A DNA stretch of 64,000 nucleotides from Cyanophora paradoxa (GCA_004431415.1 QPMI01000436.1:62001-126000), one strand, 5' to 3'. Counted from the stretch's first letter, positions 44,801-56,703 are shown. Notes: a model not told the origin generated them from the letters alone. Numbers and translations are program-made.

Positions 44801-46346
44801 CTATATAGCTAGCTATAGGCCTTCGAAAAATTCTCGCCGTCTTTCGACTCCGCCGTCGCGATTTTAGCCACTTCGACCTCCGGATCCCCCCGCCCTCTGC
44901 TCGCGATCGTCTTGGGCTTAGGGTTTGCGAGGTCCTGTATTAATATTGTCCTGTGTTGCCTTTCCGCCCTGTGAGCTCGAGCCAGGTCGCAGCCAACGGC
45001 CCGCCGTGCCTCCGCCCCGCCGGCGCCCGCTCTAGCTCATGATCAGCGCTAGCGGCTCCACTGCGGTACGGCGTTGTATCATAGTATGGGCCCATAGTCG
45101 TGGAAGCAACTCCACGATCGCGACAGCTAGCTCTACGATCGCCATAGCCATGCATTGCATGCGCATGCTGCGCATGCTATGACGCTCGATTGCAAGCTTG
45201 TAGAGTTTTCCATAGCCATTGTTTACAGCTTGCGGATTCTCTACAGGACTTGAGTCAACAGAGGGGGATACGCCTAAAATCAAAAAAAGTTCAAACCTTT
45301 TTTTCGCCAAACGGTCAGCAAAAACTTCGGCTGGTAGGATTTCTTGAACCGCGGTAGACTTTCGGCCGCCGCCGCGCCCAGCCAATCACAGGACACTGCA
45401 ACGTTCTTCAACATTCATCGGCCGGTTCGAGCTTTGATCGGGCGTTTTCGAGCTCGTTTTGCCACGTTTGCCAAAACCTAAGTCAAAGGGGGGGTACGCG
45501 GCAAAGTCAAGTCCAAAACCTTATCGGAAAAAAACGGCGAGTGTGTAACTTTGACTTACCATTTAGCCATTGTTAAACCTCCGTTGGAGCTTTCGTCGAT
45601 CAAGCACTATGGGCCCATACAAACGCGTATACGTACCGCAGTGCTCGCCGCGCAGCCGGCGCCTGGCAGTGTTCAACGGTTAGCGCGCGGCTCATGATCA
45701 AGCGCTAGCTGAATTACGGTCGAGCTCGCCAGGCTCGATATATATATATCGATCGAGCCTGTCGACGTCGCCGCGGCCCCGGGCCGGTGAGGCGGGTGAG
45801 CCTCGCGGAGCCGCGATCGACTCGGCTCGGCGCCGGCTCGGCACCCTGCAGCTGCATGCATGCGCCGCGAATTTCGATTCGCTGAGAACGCGTACCCCCC
45901 TGAGAACGTCTGGGCCCCGTCTGGCGTCGTCTGCCATCGTCTGGGTCGCCCATCCGATCCGCGCGCGTCGACGTCCGGCCGATGTCCGAGGAGCAGCCGG
46001 CGCCCAAACGGCCCGGAAGGTATGCACGGCTAAGCAGCGCCCCGCAGTCAGGGCCGCAGAGCGCTCTAATCGATTCATGCGCAGCCTCGGGCGCATTAAC
46101 CTCTTCGGGCGGCATGCGCAATTCGAGCTCGGGTGAGCGCTGGCGCGCGACCAGCTTCGCATCCTCATGCGCGCCCTGGCTCGGATCGCCGCCTGACTGT
46201 CTCTCAGCGTGGGCGCGGGTCTCGGCATCGGCGGCGGCATCGATGGCCCCGGGGGCACTGGCCTGAAATGTGCGTTGTAGACAGCGTGCTTGCTTAGTGA
46301 AGGCGTTCGCTCGCTGACACCCGACCGCTCCGATCCGTAGGCGGCC
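44801..46346. other. Region with unresolved minus-strand open frames
   Basis: Minus-strand frames at 44940-44820 (IQDLANPKPKTIASRG), 45385-45032 (MAGRGGGRKSTAVQEILPAE) and 46330-45990 (PELELRMPPEEVNAPEAAHE) have some coding flavour, and a GTACCCCCC donor-like string sits at 45491 on that strand. They may be 5' exons of the receiver gene or separate genes, but I could not join them. The interval also contains CATGCATGCGCATG palindromes near 45150. Confidence 0.3.
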
Positions 46347-46903
46347 ATGGATCCGTTCCAAAGATGCGTCGGCTTCGGCTGCGGCGTCCGGCTCGGCGTG
46401 TGAGCATGCATGCATTGCGGGCGTCTCCTCCTTTTCCCGCGCCTCACCGCCCGCCTCGCGCTGCGCGCAGGGTCCTCGGCATTGATCTGGGCGTGGGCGT
46501 CGGCATCCCGCTCTCCTCGTGGTCGCCCGAGCAGGACCCCGACTGGCGGGCCCGGCCCCGGGCGGCGCCGCCGCGGACTCCGTCGGCGGCGTGCGCCCTG
46601 CGCGCTCCCGATGGGCCCGCCGCGCCTCCGCTCACGGCGCGGCCGCAGAAGCTGACGGGCGGCGAGCGGATCTTCACAGCAGGCGACGCGAGCTACAGGA
46701 TCGTGCGCGAGACGCAGCCGCAGCCGCAGCCGCAGCCGCACGCGCAGCCGTCGACGCGGTTCACGGCGGGCGCCGGGGACGGGCGGGACCCGCTCGCCTC
46801 CGTCCCCTCCGTCGTCGCCGCCGTCGCGAGGGCGGCGGCCGCGGGGGCGGCGAAGGTCGACGCGGACGGGCCGGTGGGCTCCGGCTCTGCGAGCCTCCAG
46901 TGA
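46347..46903 (+). CDS. Two-exon gene, glycine-rich N-terminal segment, function unknown
   Basis: Exon 1 (46347-46399) reads MDPFQRCVGFGCGVRLG; a 71-nt intron (GTGAGC...GCGCGCAG) joins in phase 2 to exon 2 at 46471, reading VLGIDLGVGVGIPLSSWSPE and continuing to TGA at 46901-46903. The N-terminus is a Gly-every-second-residue strand or helix of membrane-inserting character. The middle is Pro/Ala-rich; ERIFTAGDASYRIVRE is followed by a Gln-Pro repeat (QPQPQPQPHAQP) and a segment DPLASVPSVVAAVARAAAAG. About 160 residues in all. I do not recognise the family. Confidence 0.6.
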
Positions 46904-47119
46904 CGTCGACTCCCGTCCCCCACCCCCTGCTCCTCCGCTCTCTGATCCGCCAACCCGCCCTTCCTCCCTTCGACCCGATCCGATTCGAATCCGTGCCCCC
47001 GCTGTAAATGTTGTCCTGGCTTGCATGCACGCTCCAGTGTCGATTCGCCTGTAGTTCGAATGATAATAGGCTCTAATCGAATGCTGCTCTAGCTATATAG
47101 CTATTTATACATGCTATAG

Positions 47120-48155
47120 CTAGGAGACGAGCTGGGCGGTGCGGAGGGAGCGCGAGGCGAGGAGCGCGAAGAGTAGGCCCAAGCGGCGCACGTCGGCCTC
47201 CACGGCCGCCGTCAGGCCCTCCAGGCCCGTCGAATTCGAATTCGAATTTGAATTCGAATTTGATCCCGGGCCCTCGCGATCGCGCATCGCGGCGGCGACG
47301 AGGAGATCGCCCGCCCGCCACGCGACGAGCCGCGTGCTCCCGGGGCCCGCGCCCGCCGCCGCCGAGGGCCGCGGGCTGGGCGCCACCGCCGCGCCGCCGC
47401 CGCCGGAGGGCGGGAGCCGCCGCCGCCGCCGGCGAGGCGGGGCCAGCGGAGAGCGAGCGGGGCATCGGGCGGCCCGAAGGAAGCCGAAGAGGCCGCGGGG
47501 CTAGAGGCCCGGCCCGTCCGGCGGCCGCTGCTGCGAGGGCGGCCGCGGGGCAGGCCGGCGGGGGCGGGGGCGGGGCAGGGGCGGCTCGCCGCGGGACCCA
47601 CTGGCGAGGCGCCCCGCACGGTCAAGGAGCCGTCGCCGTGGGGCGCCGGAGGCGGCTGGGGCGCCTCGGAGGCCCCGGGGATGCTGGGGAACCGCGACCG
47701 CCCGCGCTCCGCCGTCGGGGGCGCGCGGCCGGCGCCCCCGCCTCAGGCTGCGGGACGGGCGCGGGAGCGGGTCCCGGCCCGGGGCCCGGGGAGGGCGGCC
47801 CGCCCCCGTACGCGTCGGCCCGCGAGCCAGCCACGCCGGGCGCGAGGGCGCCCCTGCGCGCAGAATCAGAGCCGAAAGAGCCGAAAGAACCACGGAGAAG
47901 CAGCGTACCGGTAGACCACGGAGAAGCAGCGCAGGCGCTGCGGCGGCCGCGGGCCCCACCCGTCGACGTCCCCTCCTCCGGAACCGGCCTCGACCGGGCC
48001 GTAGGAGGGGGCGGAGGAGAGGCGCCCGGCGGCGTGCACGAGCGTAACCAGTGCCTCCAGGCCGCGCTCGTCGGGGGCGGGCAGCGGGCCGGCCTCGGGG
48101 ACGTAGATCTAGAGGAACTGGAGGGGTCCCAGCATCGCGAGGCACAGCGGTGCAC
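47120..48155 (-). CDS. Unresolved Ala/Pro-rich multi-exon gene
   Basis: Best coding-like pieces are an exon beginning after an acceptor at 48110 (IYVPEAGPLPAPDERGLEAL, VTLVHAAGRLSSAPSYGPVE) and a last exon ending at 47120 (STRLVAWRAGDLLVAAAMRD ... LTAAVEADVRRLGLLFALLA, SLRTAQLVS). Between them the frame changes at least twice. A GAATTC-based repeat at 47230-47260 encodes an Asn-Ser run. The two recognisable pieces look like a small helical globular protein, but no family comes to mind. Confidence 0.35.
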
Positions 48156-48309
48156 GTGTACGCCGTGTTTACTTCGTTATCAGCCAGGCCTCTTCTGCTT
48201 GAGCTTCTGAAACACTGTGAAATCTGAAGCTACGTACGCCGCGCGAGAGCAATGTGCACTACGTACATCGGCAATGCGAGAGCGCCGCGCCGGGGCGCCG
48301 CCGCCGCCG

Positions 48310-50030
48310 CTACTCGCATGCGGCCGGCCCCGCCTCCGCCTCCGCCGCCCCCGCCCCCGCATCCGCCCCCGCATCCGCCTCCTCCGCCCCGTCCGCCGCC
48401 GCCTCCGCCGCCGCATTCGCCGCCGCATTCGCGCCGGCCTCCAGCGCGGGGGCCTCCGACCCCCCTCCGCCCCGCCACCGCCCTCGAGCTCTTGCCCGTG
48501 CGCCCCCCGCTGCTTCTCGTGCCGCTCGCACAGCGCCGGCGCCCCTGCGCGCCCTCCGTCAGCCGGGGTACGCTAATACGCGGGAAGGGGGTACGCTGTA
48601 ACGGCCCTCGGCGCGGACGAGCTCGACGACGAGCTCGCAGTGGGCCGTGTGGGGGAACAGGTCGACGCCGCACGCCTGTACCCCCGGGCAGATTCAGTCG
48701 GTGGGGGGTACAGGGTCGGCCGGGGGTACGCTGCGGCGCGCACGCGGGAGGGCTTGAAGGGGGTACCGGGGAAGCCCCGAGAGGGCGGTCGGCAGAAGCT
48801 GCGCGAACGAAGGCTGGCCTCAGGGATCCGATTCCGAGGCGCGGGGGGGGGGGGGGGGGGGGGGGGCAAGGCAGGGGTTTACGCGCTTGACGGAGTTGTT
48901 GACGAAGGAGGAGGGGCTACAGGAGACGTAGAGGACGCGCTCGACCTGGGGCGGGGGTACGCGTGATGCGGTTTCACGGCACATAAGCGCTGAAGGGCAA
49001 GATATCCTAAGGCATCTTTTATTAAGGCATCTAAAGCCATCTTGAGGCATCGCTAGTTAGGACGGCATCCTACGACTGCTTTCCCTTGGGAATCGCCGGC
49101 TCGGGGAGGGGACGGACCTTGGGGCAGCCGCGGAGGGCCCGGATGACGTCGTTGTGGAGCCCGCTCCGCGGCGGGTCCCTGCCCGGAGGTGAGGAGGTGG
49201 GTATGGGAGAGGCGGGGGCGGGGCGAGGCAGGGCCGGCTAGTTCTAATTTTAGTTCGAACAGGGGGGGGGGGCAGGAGGCGGGGGCGTACACGATGGCGA
49301 CGACGGGGCCGGGGGGCAGCCCCGCCACGACGCCGGGGAGGACCTGCTCGAGGGGAGCTCAAGAGGGGCTTGAGGGGAAGGAAGGAATGAGGAAGGAGGA
49401 AGGAGGGGAGACGGACCTTCTCGGCCCGTCCCGCCATGAACGAGCAGTTGTGGATGCCTGCGAAGGAAGGGTCAAGAGGATGGGGGGGGGGGAGAGGATG
49501 GGAGGGGGGTACCGTTGAGAGCAGCGTTGCTGCGGGCGTCCTCGATCGCCTCCTCCACGATGTCCACCCCGATGACGCGCTCCTGCGCTATTTTTAGATT
49601 GGGGGTACGTGGGTGGGGTGGCTCCGGGGGGATACCTCCGAGCGGGACATGACGAGGCCGATGGTGCCCGTCCCGCAGCACACGTCTGCTTCAGGCATCA
49701 AAAAGAGCGGGGGTGGGAGGGGGGGGGAAGCGGGGGGGTACGGGCCCAGGAGGGTGGTGCCCGGCCCCAGGTCGGCCCACTCGCGGAGCTTTCCGTACAG
49801 AACCTCCGCGCACTTCGTGTTCACCTGAGCGGCGAGCTCAGATCGATCCGGTTCACCTGAGGAGGGGAGAGAAAGCAGGGGTACCTGCAGCTGGAAGACG
49901 GCGGAGGGGGATATCCGGAACCTGTTTGGGGAGGGGGCGATGAGTGCGGGGGCGGGAAAGAGGCGGCGGGGGGTACGGGGGCGCGCTTGAGGTCGAACAG
50001 CTGGTCAGCCTTGAGGCGACATGTCCGGCT
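48310..50030 (-). pseudogene. 5'-truncated second copy of the TRMT2A-like gene
   Basis: Exons and introns match the 3' half of the full gene at 52653-54290 closely, including intron sequence. It keeps ADVCCGTGTIGLVMS, ERVIGVDIVEEAIEDARSN, HNCSFMAGRAEKV, GLHNDVIRALRGCPKV and VLYVSCSPSSFVNNSVKR, so the catalytic part is not obviously disabled; its stop is at 48310. Upstream of about 50030 (DQLFDLKR) similarity to the gene ends and unrelated sequence follows, so the RRM and N-terminal half are missing. It is probably a non-functional partial duplicate, unless the new upstream sequence supplies a start. Confidence 0.75.
48843..48866 (+). repeat. Poly-G tract in an intron
   Basis: 24 consecutive G on the + strand, inside a minus-strand intron of the truncated TRMT2A-like copy. 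The corresponding intron in the full copy (53175-53195) has no such run. Confidence 0.9.
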
Positions 50031-50214
50031 ACCTGTTCTCAGGCCTCGTCGCTCTCGACCCCGACGCGGGCCGTGGGGAGGGCGCGGAGCACAGCCTCCC
50101 GCCGGGCGTCGCCCTCGCAATAGAACCTGGGCGGCAGGCGGACCCGGACCTGCGCACACGTGCACGGGCGCTCTCAAGCCTCAAGCCGCGTTGAGGTTGA
50201 GCTCATGACTATGA

Positions 50215-52268
50215 TCAGGCGCCGGCGGGGCCGCGGCCAGGGCGGATGTATATACGGACTTCAACATCGATGTCCCCCGTAGAGCAGCCGGCAAAGGCAG
50301 AGAGGCATTCCAGCTCCTCGACTTCGTCGCCGGACACAAAGAGGGAGAGGCGTCGGGGCGGGGCGGCCGCCAGCGCCGCGGCGAACTCGGCAAGCCGGCC
50401 GGGCGCGTGGTCAAAATCAATGACCAATTCGAGGGAGAGGCGCCCGCGGGCCGCGCCGGCCAGCCGCGCGAGCGCCGGCAGCGCCTCCCGATGCGGCGGC
50501 GCCACGTCTGTCGCGCAAAACGCTTCGTGATGCCAGAGCGGGTCAAGCAAAAGAAGAACAACCCACGCAACGATGCGGAGCTCAAGGTCTGTCAGCGATG
50601 AGGAGCGCTCCAACGCGGCCGCGAGGCCGTTCAAGACGGTTACGTCCTCGGCGTCGAGTTCCAGCGCTAGTTTGCCCACGCTCTTGAGCGCGGGGAGGGA
50701 GCCCAGCGCTGCCAGGGCTTCTTCGAGCCCCTCCTCAAAGTCCTGCGGCCGAAAAACGAGACTGAGGAGGGGGGGTGAGGGGGGGGTGGGGGTGAGGGGG
50801 AGGGAGGGAGGGGGGTGGGGGCGAACCACTAACAAGAAGTACCCGTTGAGACGCTCGAGGGCAGGGAAGCGTTGGAGGGCGCGCAGGGCCTTTAGGCTGA
50901 GCTCCGGAGAGAAACGCATGTGCCGATTCAGCACAAGCCTGAGCCCCGCGCAGTGAGAGGCTAGCTATAGGGCGATCAGAGGCAGCGGCAGGGGTGATGC
51001 ACGCACTCTTTGAGGGAGGGAGCGGTGGGGCCGGAGGCGAGCCGCTCGATTAGAGAAGCCGCGCTGAAGCTTCGCGATCCCTCAATCGCTCCGCGGTACT
51101 CGAGCGAGGGGAATCCGAAGGCGGCCGCGGTCTCGCCGATGTCGTGGTGCTCACCGCCGTACAGGAACTCCAGCTGCGGCGCAGAATGATCGCAAGCCAG
51201 TCGGAGATCTAGAGCTTCCAAGAAGGTGGGGCAGCGCACCCTCTTGAGGTTCGGGAAGCACCGAATGAGGGCCTCCGCGGCGAGCCTGCTATAGCTATAG
51301 CTAGACATACGCATGTGACCGCAATAAATTTCGACCGAGAGGCTCTCGAGGTTCGGGAAGACCAAGGGGCGGAGATGGGGATCGACCACGAGCTCGAGGA
51401 GGATTGACGCGCCGCTGAGAGATTGGTGGCGGGAATCGCAGCCCCGCAGGGCGAGGCGGCGGAGCGAGGGGCGGGCGGCGGCGCCCGGCGGCACGAGGGC
51501 ATCCAGAAGGTCAGACAGGCCGCCGTCCGGGGCGCACGAGCAGTCCACGTCGATCTCGCCCAGAACGCCAGCTCCGCCACTCGCCGCGCCGGCAGCGGCC
51601 GAGCACGCCGTGAAGAGGGAGAGAGTGGACCGCCACGCTTCATTCAAACTAGTAGTATCTTCCGTAGCGGACGTGACCTCCAGGCGAAGCGACGCGCCCG
51701 GCGCGACGCGGATCCGCTGCCCGCGACCGCCCACGCGGGCGTTGTCTTCCCCGTTGCTCCGACCCGCCGCAGAACTCCACGTGACGGCCTGTCGGGCAGC
51801 GGAGTCCAGCTGGCTCCAGTCCAGGCCTTGGGCGCCGATCAAAAGGCCCGCCAGCTGGTCCGCGCGCTCCGAGAACAGCTCGACGTCGAGCCGGCGCCAG
51901 CGGATCGCCTCGGCCGCGTCGCGCCAGCGGCGGCAGACGGCACGCACAGCGGCAGCGGCCTGCAGGCCCAGGTGCTCGAGAATCTCCGAGAGAATTCGAA
52001 TGGCATCCGGCAGCTGTGTGATCGATGTCGGCGCCGCTGCTACGGCTTCGGGATCTCCCGCTGCTGCTTCAGAATCACTGGCTGTAGCAATTTCCGTTTC
52101 CGTACGCGTGCTGGCGCTCGGCGGCGGCTCTGGTTCTGTGCGTGCGCTCCCCTGCGACGCCGCGGGCGCTGCAGCTGCGCCCGCAGCTGAATCCAGCAGC
52201 AACGCGACCGCTTCCGCCGGCGTCCGCTCGCCGCTCCGCTCAGGGTACTCCCTGAGCCGCTCGTACAC
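50215..52268 (-). CDS. F-box leucine-rich protein, copy 2
   Basis: The first exon is open for 430 codons from MYERLREYPERSGERTPAEA (52268) to about 50976. The F-box is at about residues 95-145: ITQLPDAIRILSEILEHLGL, VRAVCRRWRDAAEAIRWRRL. Leucine-rich segments follow (PNLKRVRCPTFLEALDLRL, LEFLYGGEHHDIGETAAAFG). Later exons give LSLKALRALQRFPALERLNG, EEALAALGSLPALKSVGKLA, and a closing VEELECLSAFAGCSTGDIDV before the stop at 50215. It probably recruits a substrate to an SCF ubiquitin ligase. It is the intact relative of copy 1 at 21.6-23.9 kb and lies, in the same direction, between the truncated and the full TRMT2A-like genes. One intron near 50970 does not resolve cleanly. Confidence 0.8.
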
Positions 52269-52652
52269 ATCTGCGCGTTCAATTCAACGATTCGCCCGCT
52301 TTGGCGCTTCGCAACCCCTCGCGGACCTGCAGGCATCGAAATCAGGTGCTCTTCCATGTGGGAATGGGCACACGCGCGAGGCCAGCGAGTCCAACACGCT
52401 GCTGCGGCGAAAGGCTTGGCCATGGGGTACACGCGACGATCGCGATAGCTGGCCAGCGCCATGCATGCGTTCTAGATCTCTTGAAGAATGGTTGATACGA
52501 GTACTGGCACCGCGGTGCACAGTGGCACGTATAGCTGTTTTAAAAATTATCCTGTTTCTGCTTGAGCCTCTGAAACATCCGAAGCTACTAGGCTACGCGT
52601 ACGGTACGTACGCACTTCGGCAATGCGAGAGCGCTGCGCCGAGGCGCCGCCG
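52269..52652. other. Intergenic region
   Basis: 384 bp between the F-box start and the stop of the TRMT2A-like gene. 52545-52650 resembles 48185-48305, so the duplication of the TRMT2A-like gene includes its 3' flank. Confidence 0.6.
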
Positions 52653-55600
52653 CTAGTCGCATGCCGCCGGCCCCGCCTCCGCTTCCGCCGCCCCCGCCCC
52701 CGCATCCGCTCCCGCATCCGCCTCCTCCGCCCCGTCCGCCGCCGTCTCCGCCGCCGCCTCCGCCGCCGCATTCGCGCCGGCCTCCAGCGCGGGGGCCTCC
52801 GCCCCCCCCTCCGCCCCGCCAACGCCCTCGAGCTCTTGCCCGTGCGCCCCCCGCTGCTTCTCATGCCGCTCGCACAGCGCCGGCGCCCCTGCGCGCCCTC
52901 CGTCAGCCGGGGTACACTATTACGCGGGAGGGGGTACGCCGTAACGCGCCCTCGGCGCGGACGAGCTCGACGACGAGCTCGCAGTGGGCCGTGTGGGGGA
53001 ACAGGTCGACGCCGCACGCCTGTACCCCCGATACGGTCGGTCAGTCGGTGGGGTTACAGGGTCGGTAGGGGGTACGGCGCAGCACGCACGCGGGAGGGCT
53101 TGAAGGGGGTACCGGGGAAGCCCCGAGAGGGCGGCCGGCAGAAGCTGCGCGAATCAAGGCTGGCCTCAGGGATCCGATTTCGGGAGGGGGCGAGAGGGGA
53201 GGTGGGGTACGCGCTTGACGGAGTTGTTGACGAAGGAGGAGGGGCTACAGGAGACGTAGAGGACGCGCTCGACCTGGGGCGGGGGGTGCGCGTGAGGCGG
53301 TTTCACGGTACATACAGGCGCCCTCTAAAAGGAGAGGCCTGAGGCACCTTGGGGCAGCCGCGGAGGGCCCGGATGACGTCGTTGTGGAGCCCGCTCCGCG
53401 GCGGGTCCCTGCCCGGCGCGGAGGCTTGACAAGAAAAAGGGAGGGGGCAGGGCTGCGTATCACGAGCTCTACTGGGCTAGTCTAGTTCTAGTGAGGGCAG
53501 TGGCCGTGGGCTAGTTCTCATTTAAGTTCCAGGTCAGGAGGGTTGGGGCCAGGGGGCGGGGGGCGTACACGATGGCGACGACGGGGCCGGGGGGCAGCCC
53601 CGCCACGACGCCGGGCAGAACCTGCTCGAGAGAAGGTCAAGAGGGGCTTGAGGGAAGGAATGAGGAGAGGGGGGGTGTGGGGGGGGGGGGGTAGGACCTT
53701 CTCGGCGCGTCCCGCCATGAACGAGCAGTTGTGAATGCCTGCGAACGAAGGTTCAAGAGGATAGATGGGGGGGGAGATGGATGGGAGGGGGGTACCGTTG
53801 AGGGCGGCGTTGCTGCGGGCGTCCTCGACCGTCTCCTCCACGATGTCCACCCCGATGACGCGCTCCTGCGCTATATTTAGAATTGGGGGGTACGTGGGTG
53901 GGGTAGCTCCGGGGGGGTACCGCCGAGCGGGACATGACGAGGCCGATGGTGCCCGTCCCGCAGCACACGTCTGCTTCAGGCATCAAAAAGAGCGGGGGTG
54001 GGAGGGGGGGGGAAGCGGGGGGGTACGGGCCCAGGAGGGTGGTGCCCGGCCCCAGGTCGGCCCACTCGCGGAGCTTTCCGTACAGAACCTCCGCGCACTT
54101 CGTGTTCACCTGAGCGGCGAGCTCGGATCGATCCGGCTCAGCTGAGGGGAGAGAAAGAAAGCTGGGGGTACCTGGAAGAAGGCGGAGGGAGATATCCGGA
54201 ATCTGTTTGGGCCGTGGGAGAGGGCGATGAGTGCGGGGGCGGGAAAGAGGCGGCGGGGGGTACGGGGGCGCGCATGAGGTCGAAGAGTTGATCGTGGATG
54301 TGGGAAGCCCCCGTGAGCACGCGGCACTCGTTCTGTACCCCCGCCTGATCCAGAAAAAAGTCAGGGGGGAGGGGCGCCTCCGGGGGGTACCGGGGTACGC
54401 GCGTTGGACATCCCGTCGGAGACATGGACCAGGAGCGACGCGAGGCGCATACCCTCCCCCAGGTCCAGGCCCCCCATCCTCGCGGCCAGCGCCTGCGGCA
54501 AAATTGAGCGAACGAAGAAGAAAACTGATCAAGGGGGGTACCTGGATCTCCGCCTCGGCGACGTCACGCTTGCCTGCCTGGTCCCCCCCGTCCGCCAGAT
54601 TCTTCTCCGCCACGTGAATTACGGCCATCACTAAGAAGGAAACGAGAGTCAGGCAGGGCGAGAAGGGAGGGGGAGGGGTACAGGAGCGCGCGCCCTCGCC
54701 GGTGACGCCCTGCCGGACGAGGAGGCCGCGCCAGTACCCCGCGTGGGTCCGCTGGTCGTAGGGGGGTAGGGCCGAGGAGGCGAGATGCTCCTCGAGGGCC
54801 CCGGCGATGGCCTTGGCCGCCGGCGAGACGTGCCGGCAGTTCGCCACGCCCTGCCCGGCCGGCGTGAGCACAAGGAAGCGAAGGCGCGGGGTACGAGAAG
54901 GAGGAGGAGAAGAAGAACGAGGATATAGTGCCCGGCGTGAGCACAAGGGGCTGGGGTATGCAAATGCGGCACTGAAGGGAGCGCGTACGGGACGGGACGC
55001 AGGAAGAAGGAGGAGGAGGAGGAGGGTATAGTGCCCGGCGTGAGCACAAGGGAGGAGGGGAGGGTTGAAGGGAGACGCCTTCGCTACTAAGCGCGCGCAA
55101 TGTGACGCAGGAAGCCCCGCAGCGGCTACGGGACCCAACCGGGGGGTATGTGAACGTTTTTTTTCACAAAAGGGAGCGCGTACCCCGACGGAGTGGACGC
55201 CGTCGCGGAAGAGGCCGAGCATGAACCCCACCACGGGTCTGGCGAGAGGAGGGGTTAGGGGGGAGAGGGGGGGGGGGGGGGGGGGGGAGGTGGAAGTAGG
55301 GAAGGATAAGCTAGGATAGAAGGGGAGGGGAGGGGAGGGGAGGGGTGCGGGGCCCGCACTTTGAGCCGGGCGGCGAGTCGGGCGCGTAGCCGATGCTGAA
55401 CTCGCACTTGTTGCGGTACCCCTCCACCACGGGGCTGGCCTCCACGGATACCAGGGTACACGCCACCCGCCCCGACCTTTCGGCGACGGTTCGGTACGAC
55501 TCGCGGGAAAGCGTGAGAGGGGGTAGGTACGGGGGGCGCACGGGGCCATCCAGGAGGGGTACGGCTTCTTCTCTCGCGCCATCTCCCTCGCCATCGCCTT

Positions 55601-56703
55601 CGTCGTCTGGCGTACCCCTCTGGAACCGGCGACGGGTACAGGAATCAGAAACAAACGGACCTGCCGGAGGAACTCGAGCAGCTCGTGGCGCTTCTTCCTC
55701 AGCTGATCCTCGTACGGCTTCCTGTGGGGGGTACGCGCGCATCTCAGTTCAGTTCGGAGGCGAACGAAGGCCCGCCTGCGCACGTCCAGAGGGGGGTAGT
55801 GGCGTCCTCGGCGGTGCGGGGGGCATCCTTCTTCTCGCCGCCCTCGCCCTCGCCGTTGGCGCCCCTGCGCCGCTTCCCGCCGCCTCCGGCGGCACCGGTG
55901 CCCTCCCCCTCTGCGGCCCGGGATCGGCCTGCGCGGAAGGCGGGGGGTACAGGGACGAGGAAAGTACCGGCGGCGGCCCCCTCCGCGGCGCCGCCAGCGT
56001 CGGCCTCCTCACCGTCCGATCCCGACCCCCTGACGCGGGTCAGGCCGCGGCTCCGAGCAGACCGGCCGGCCCCGCGCGCGCGCACTCTTTTCGCTGCCGC
56101 TTCTTGAATCGGTCGTGCTCAAGGGGGGTAGCTTCGCCGATCTTCATCGGCTTGCCCTTGTCTGCGTGCGGGGGCCGTGGGCGGCAGGAACGCGCGGGGA
56201 GGCGGGCCGGGATCGGGACGCACGGCGGAGGGCGGATATGGGTTCCCGCGCCGCTTCCTTGTCCTCTGGCGTGTCGAAAATGACGAACGCGTACTTGTCC
56301 TGCGCGACCGGGCGGCGCAGCCGGCGTCAACTGAAAGCGGCGGCGTGCCCGCGGGCCATGTCCGGCATCGCGGCGCGAGCGCTTCGATTATAAGCGCACC
56401 ATGTTGTTCTTCTTGACGCGCTTGAACCGGATGCTGCGGGCCGCGATCAGCGCAACGCGGTCTAGCTAGCGGGCCGGTCTCACTTTGCGCCCTGAAGCTG
56501 CTTGGTCAATTGCTTCTCTGTGAGGTACTGGAACGTCCTGCGCGCGCAGGGTCAGCGTGCGCGCCCGCCCGCAGCGGGGTGACCCACTTTGCGGTGACGA
56601 AGAGCTTCAGATCGGCCGCAACCGATCCGGGCGTCTCCGCTTCGCGGGGCGTGTCAGCCTGTGCCTCCGTCTGCGGCTGTGCATCCTCGGTCGGGCCCTC
56701 CAT
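52653..56703 (-). CDS. TRMT2A: tRNA (uracil-5-)-methyltransferase, TRMT2A type
   Basis: SAM-dependent formation of 5-methyluridine at tRNA position 54 in known family members. From ATG 56703 (MEGPTEDAQPQTEAQADTPR) the exons give an N-terminal RRM (KLFVTAKTFQYLTEKQ, IRFKRVKKNNM, DKYAFVIFDTPEDKEA), the linker MKIGEATPLEHDRFKKRQRK and TPLWTKPYEDQLRKKRHELL, then the catalytic part: VVEGYRNKCEFSIG, VVGFMLGLFRDGVHSVG, PPYDQRTHAGYWRGLLVR, SAM-binding ADVCCGTGTIGLVMS, GVDIVEETVEDARSN, GLHNDVIRALRGCPKV and the nucleophilic-Cys motif YVSCSPSSFVNN, then GVDLFPHTAHCELVVELV. A long Ala/Glu/Gly-rich tail ends at TAG 52653. About 15 exons; most introns begin GTACCCCC. Divergent from the gene at 56776 with 72 bp between starts. 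Confidence 0.9.
54850..55055 (-). repeat. Tandem copies of an exon edge inside a TRMT2A intron
   Basis: The string GGCGTGAGCACAAGG (minus strand CCTTGTGCTCACGCC) occurs at about 54861, 54934 and 55037, the first being part of the coding exon that continues GQGVANCRHVSPAAKA. The two extra copies lie in the upstream intron, 73 and 103 bp apart, separated by GAGGAG-rich filler and ATATAGTGCCC. Confidence 0.75.
55267..55287 (+). repeat. Poly-G tract in an intron
   Basis: 21 consecutive G on the + strand in an intron of the minus-strand TRMT2A-like gene. Confidence 0.85.

Noticed and set aside
45982-46266. 95-codon plus-strand ORF before the glycine-rich gene
   Set aside because: Composition is Ser/Ala-rich with no domain features, and the opposite strand has an equally long, more protein-like frame; left unassigned.
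53753-55783. 676-codon open frame on the minus strand as a single-exon gene
   Set aside because: It reads through both exons and introns of the TRMT2A-like gene; recognisable family motifs alternate with Pro/Ser-rich intron translation.
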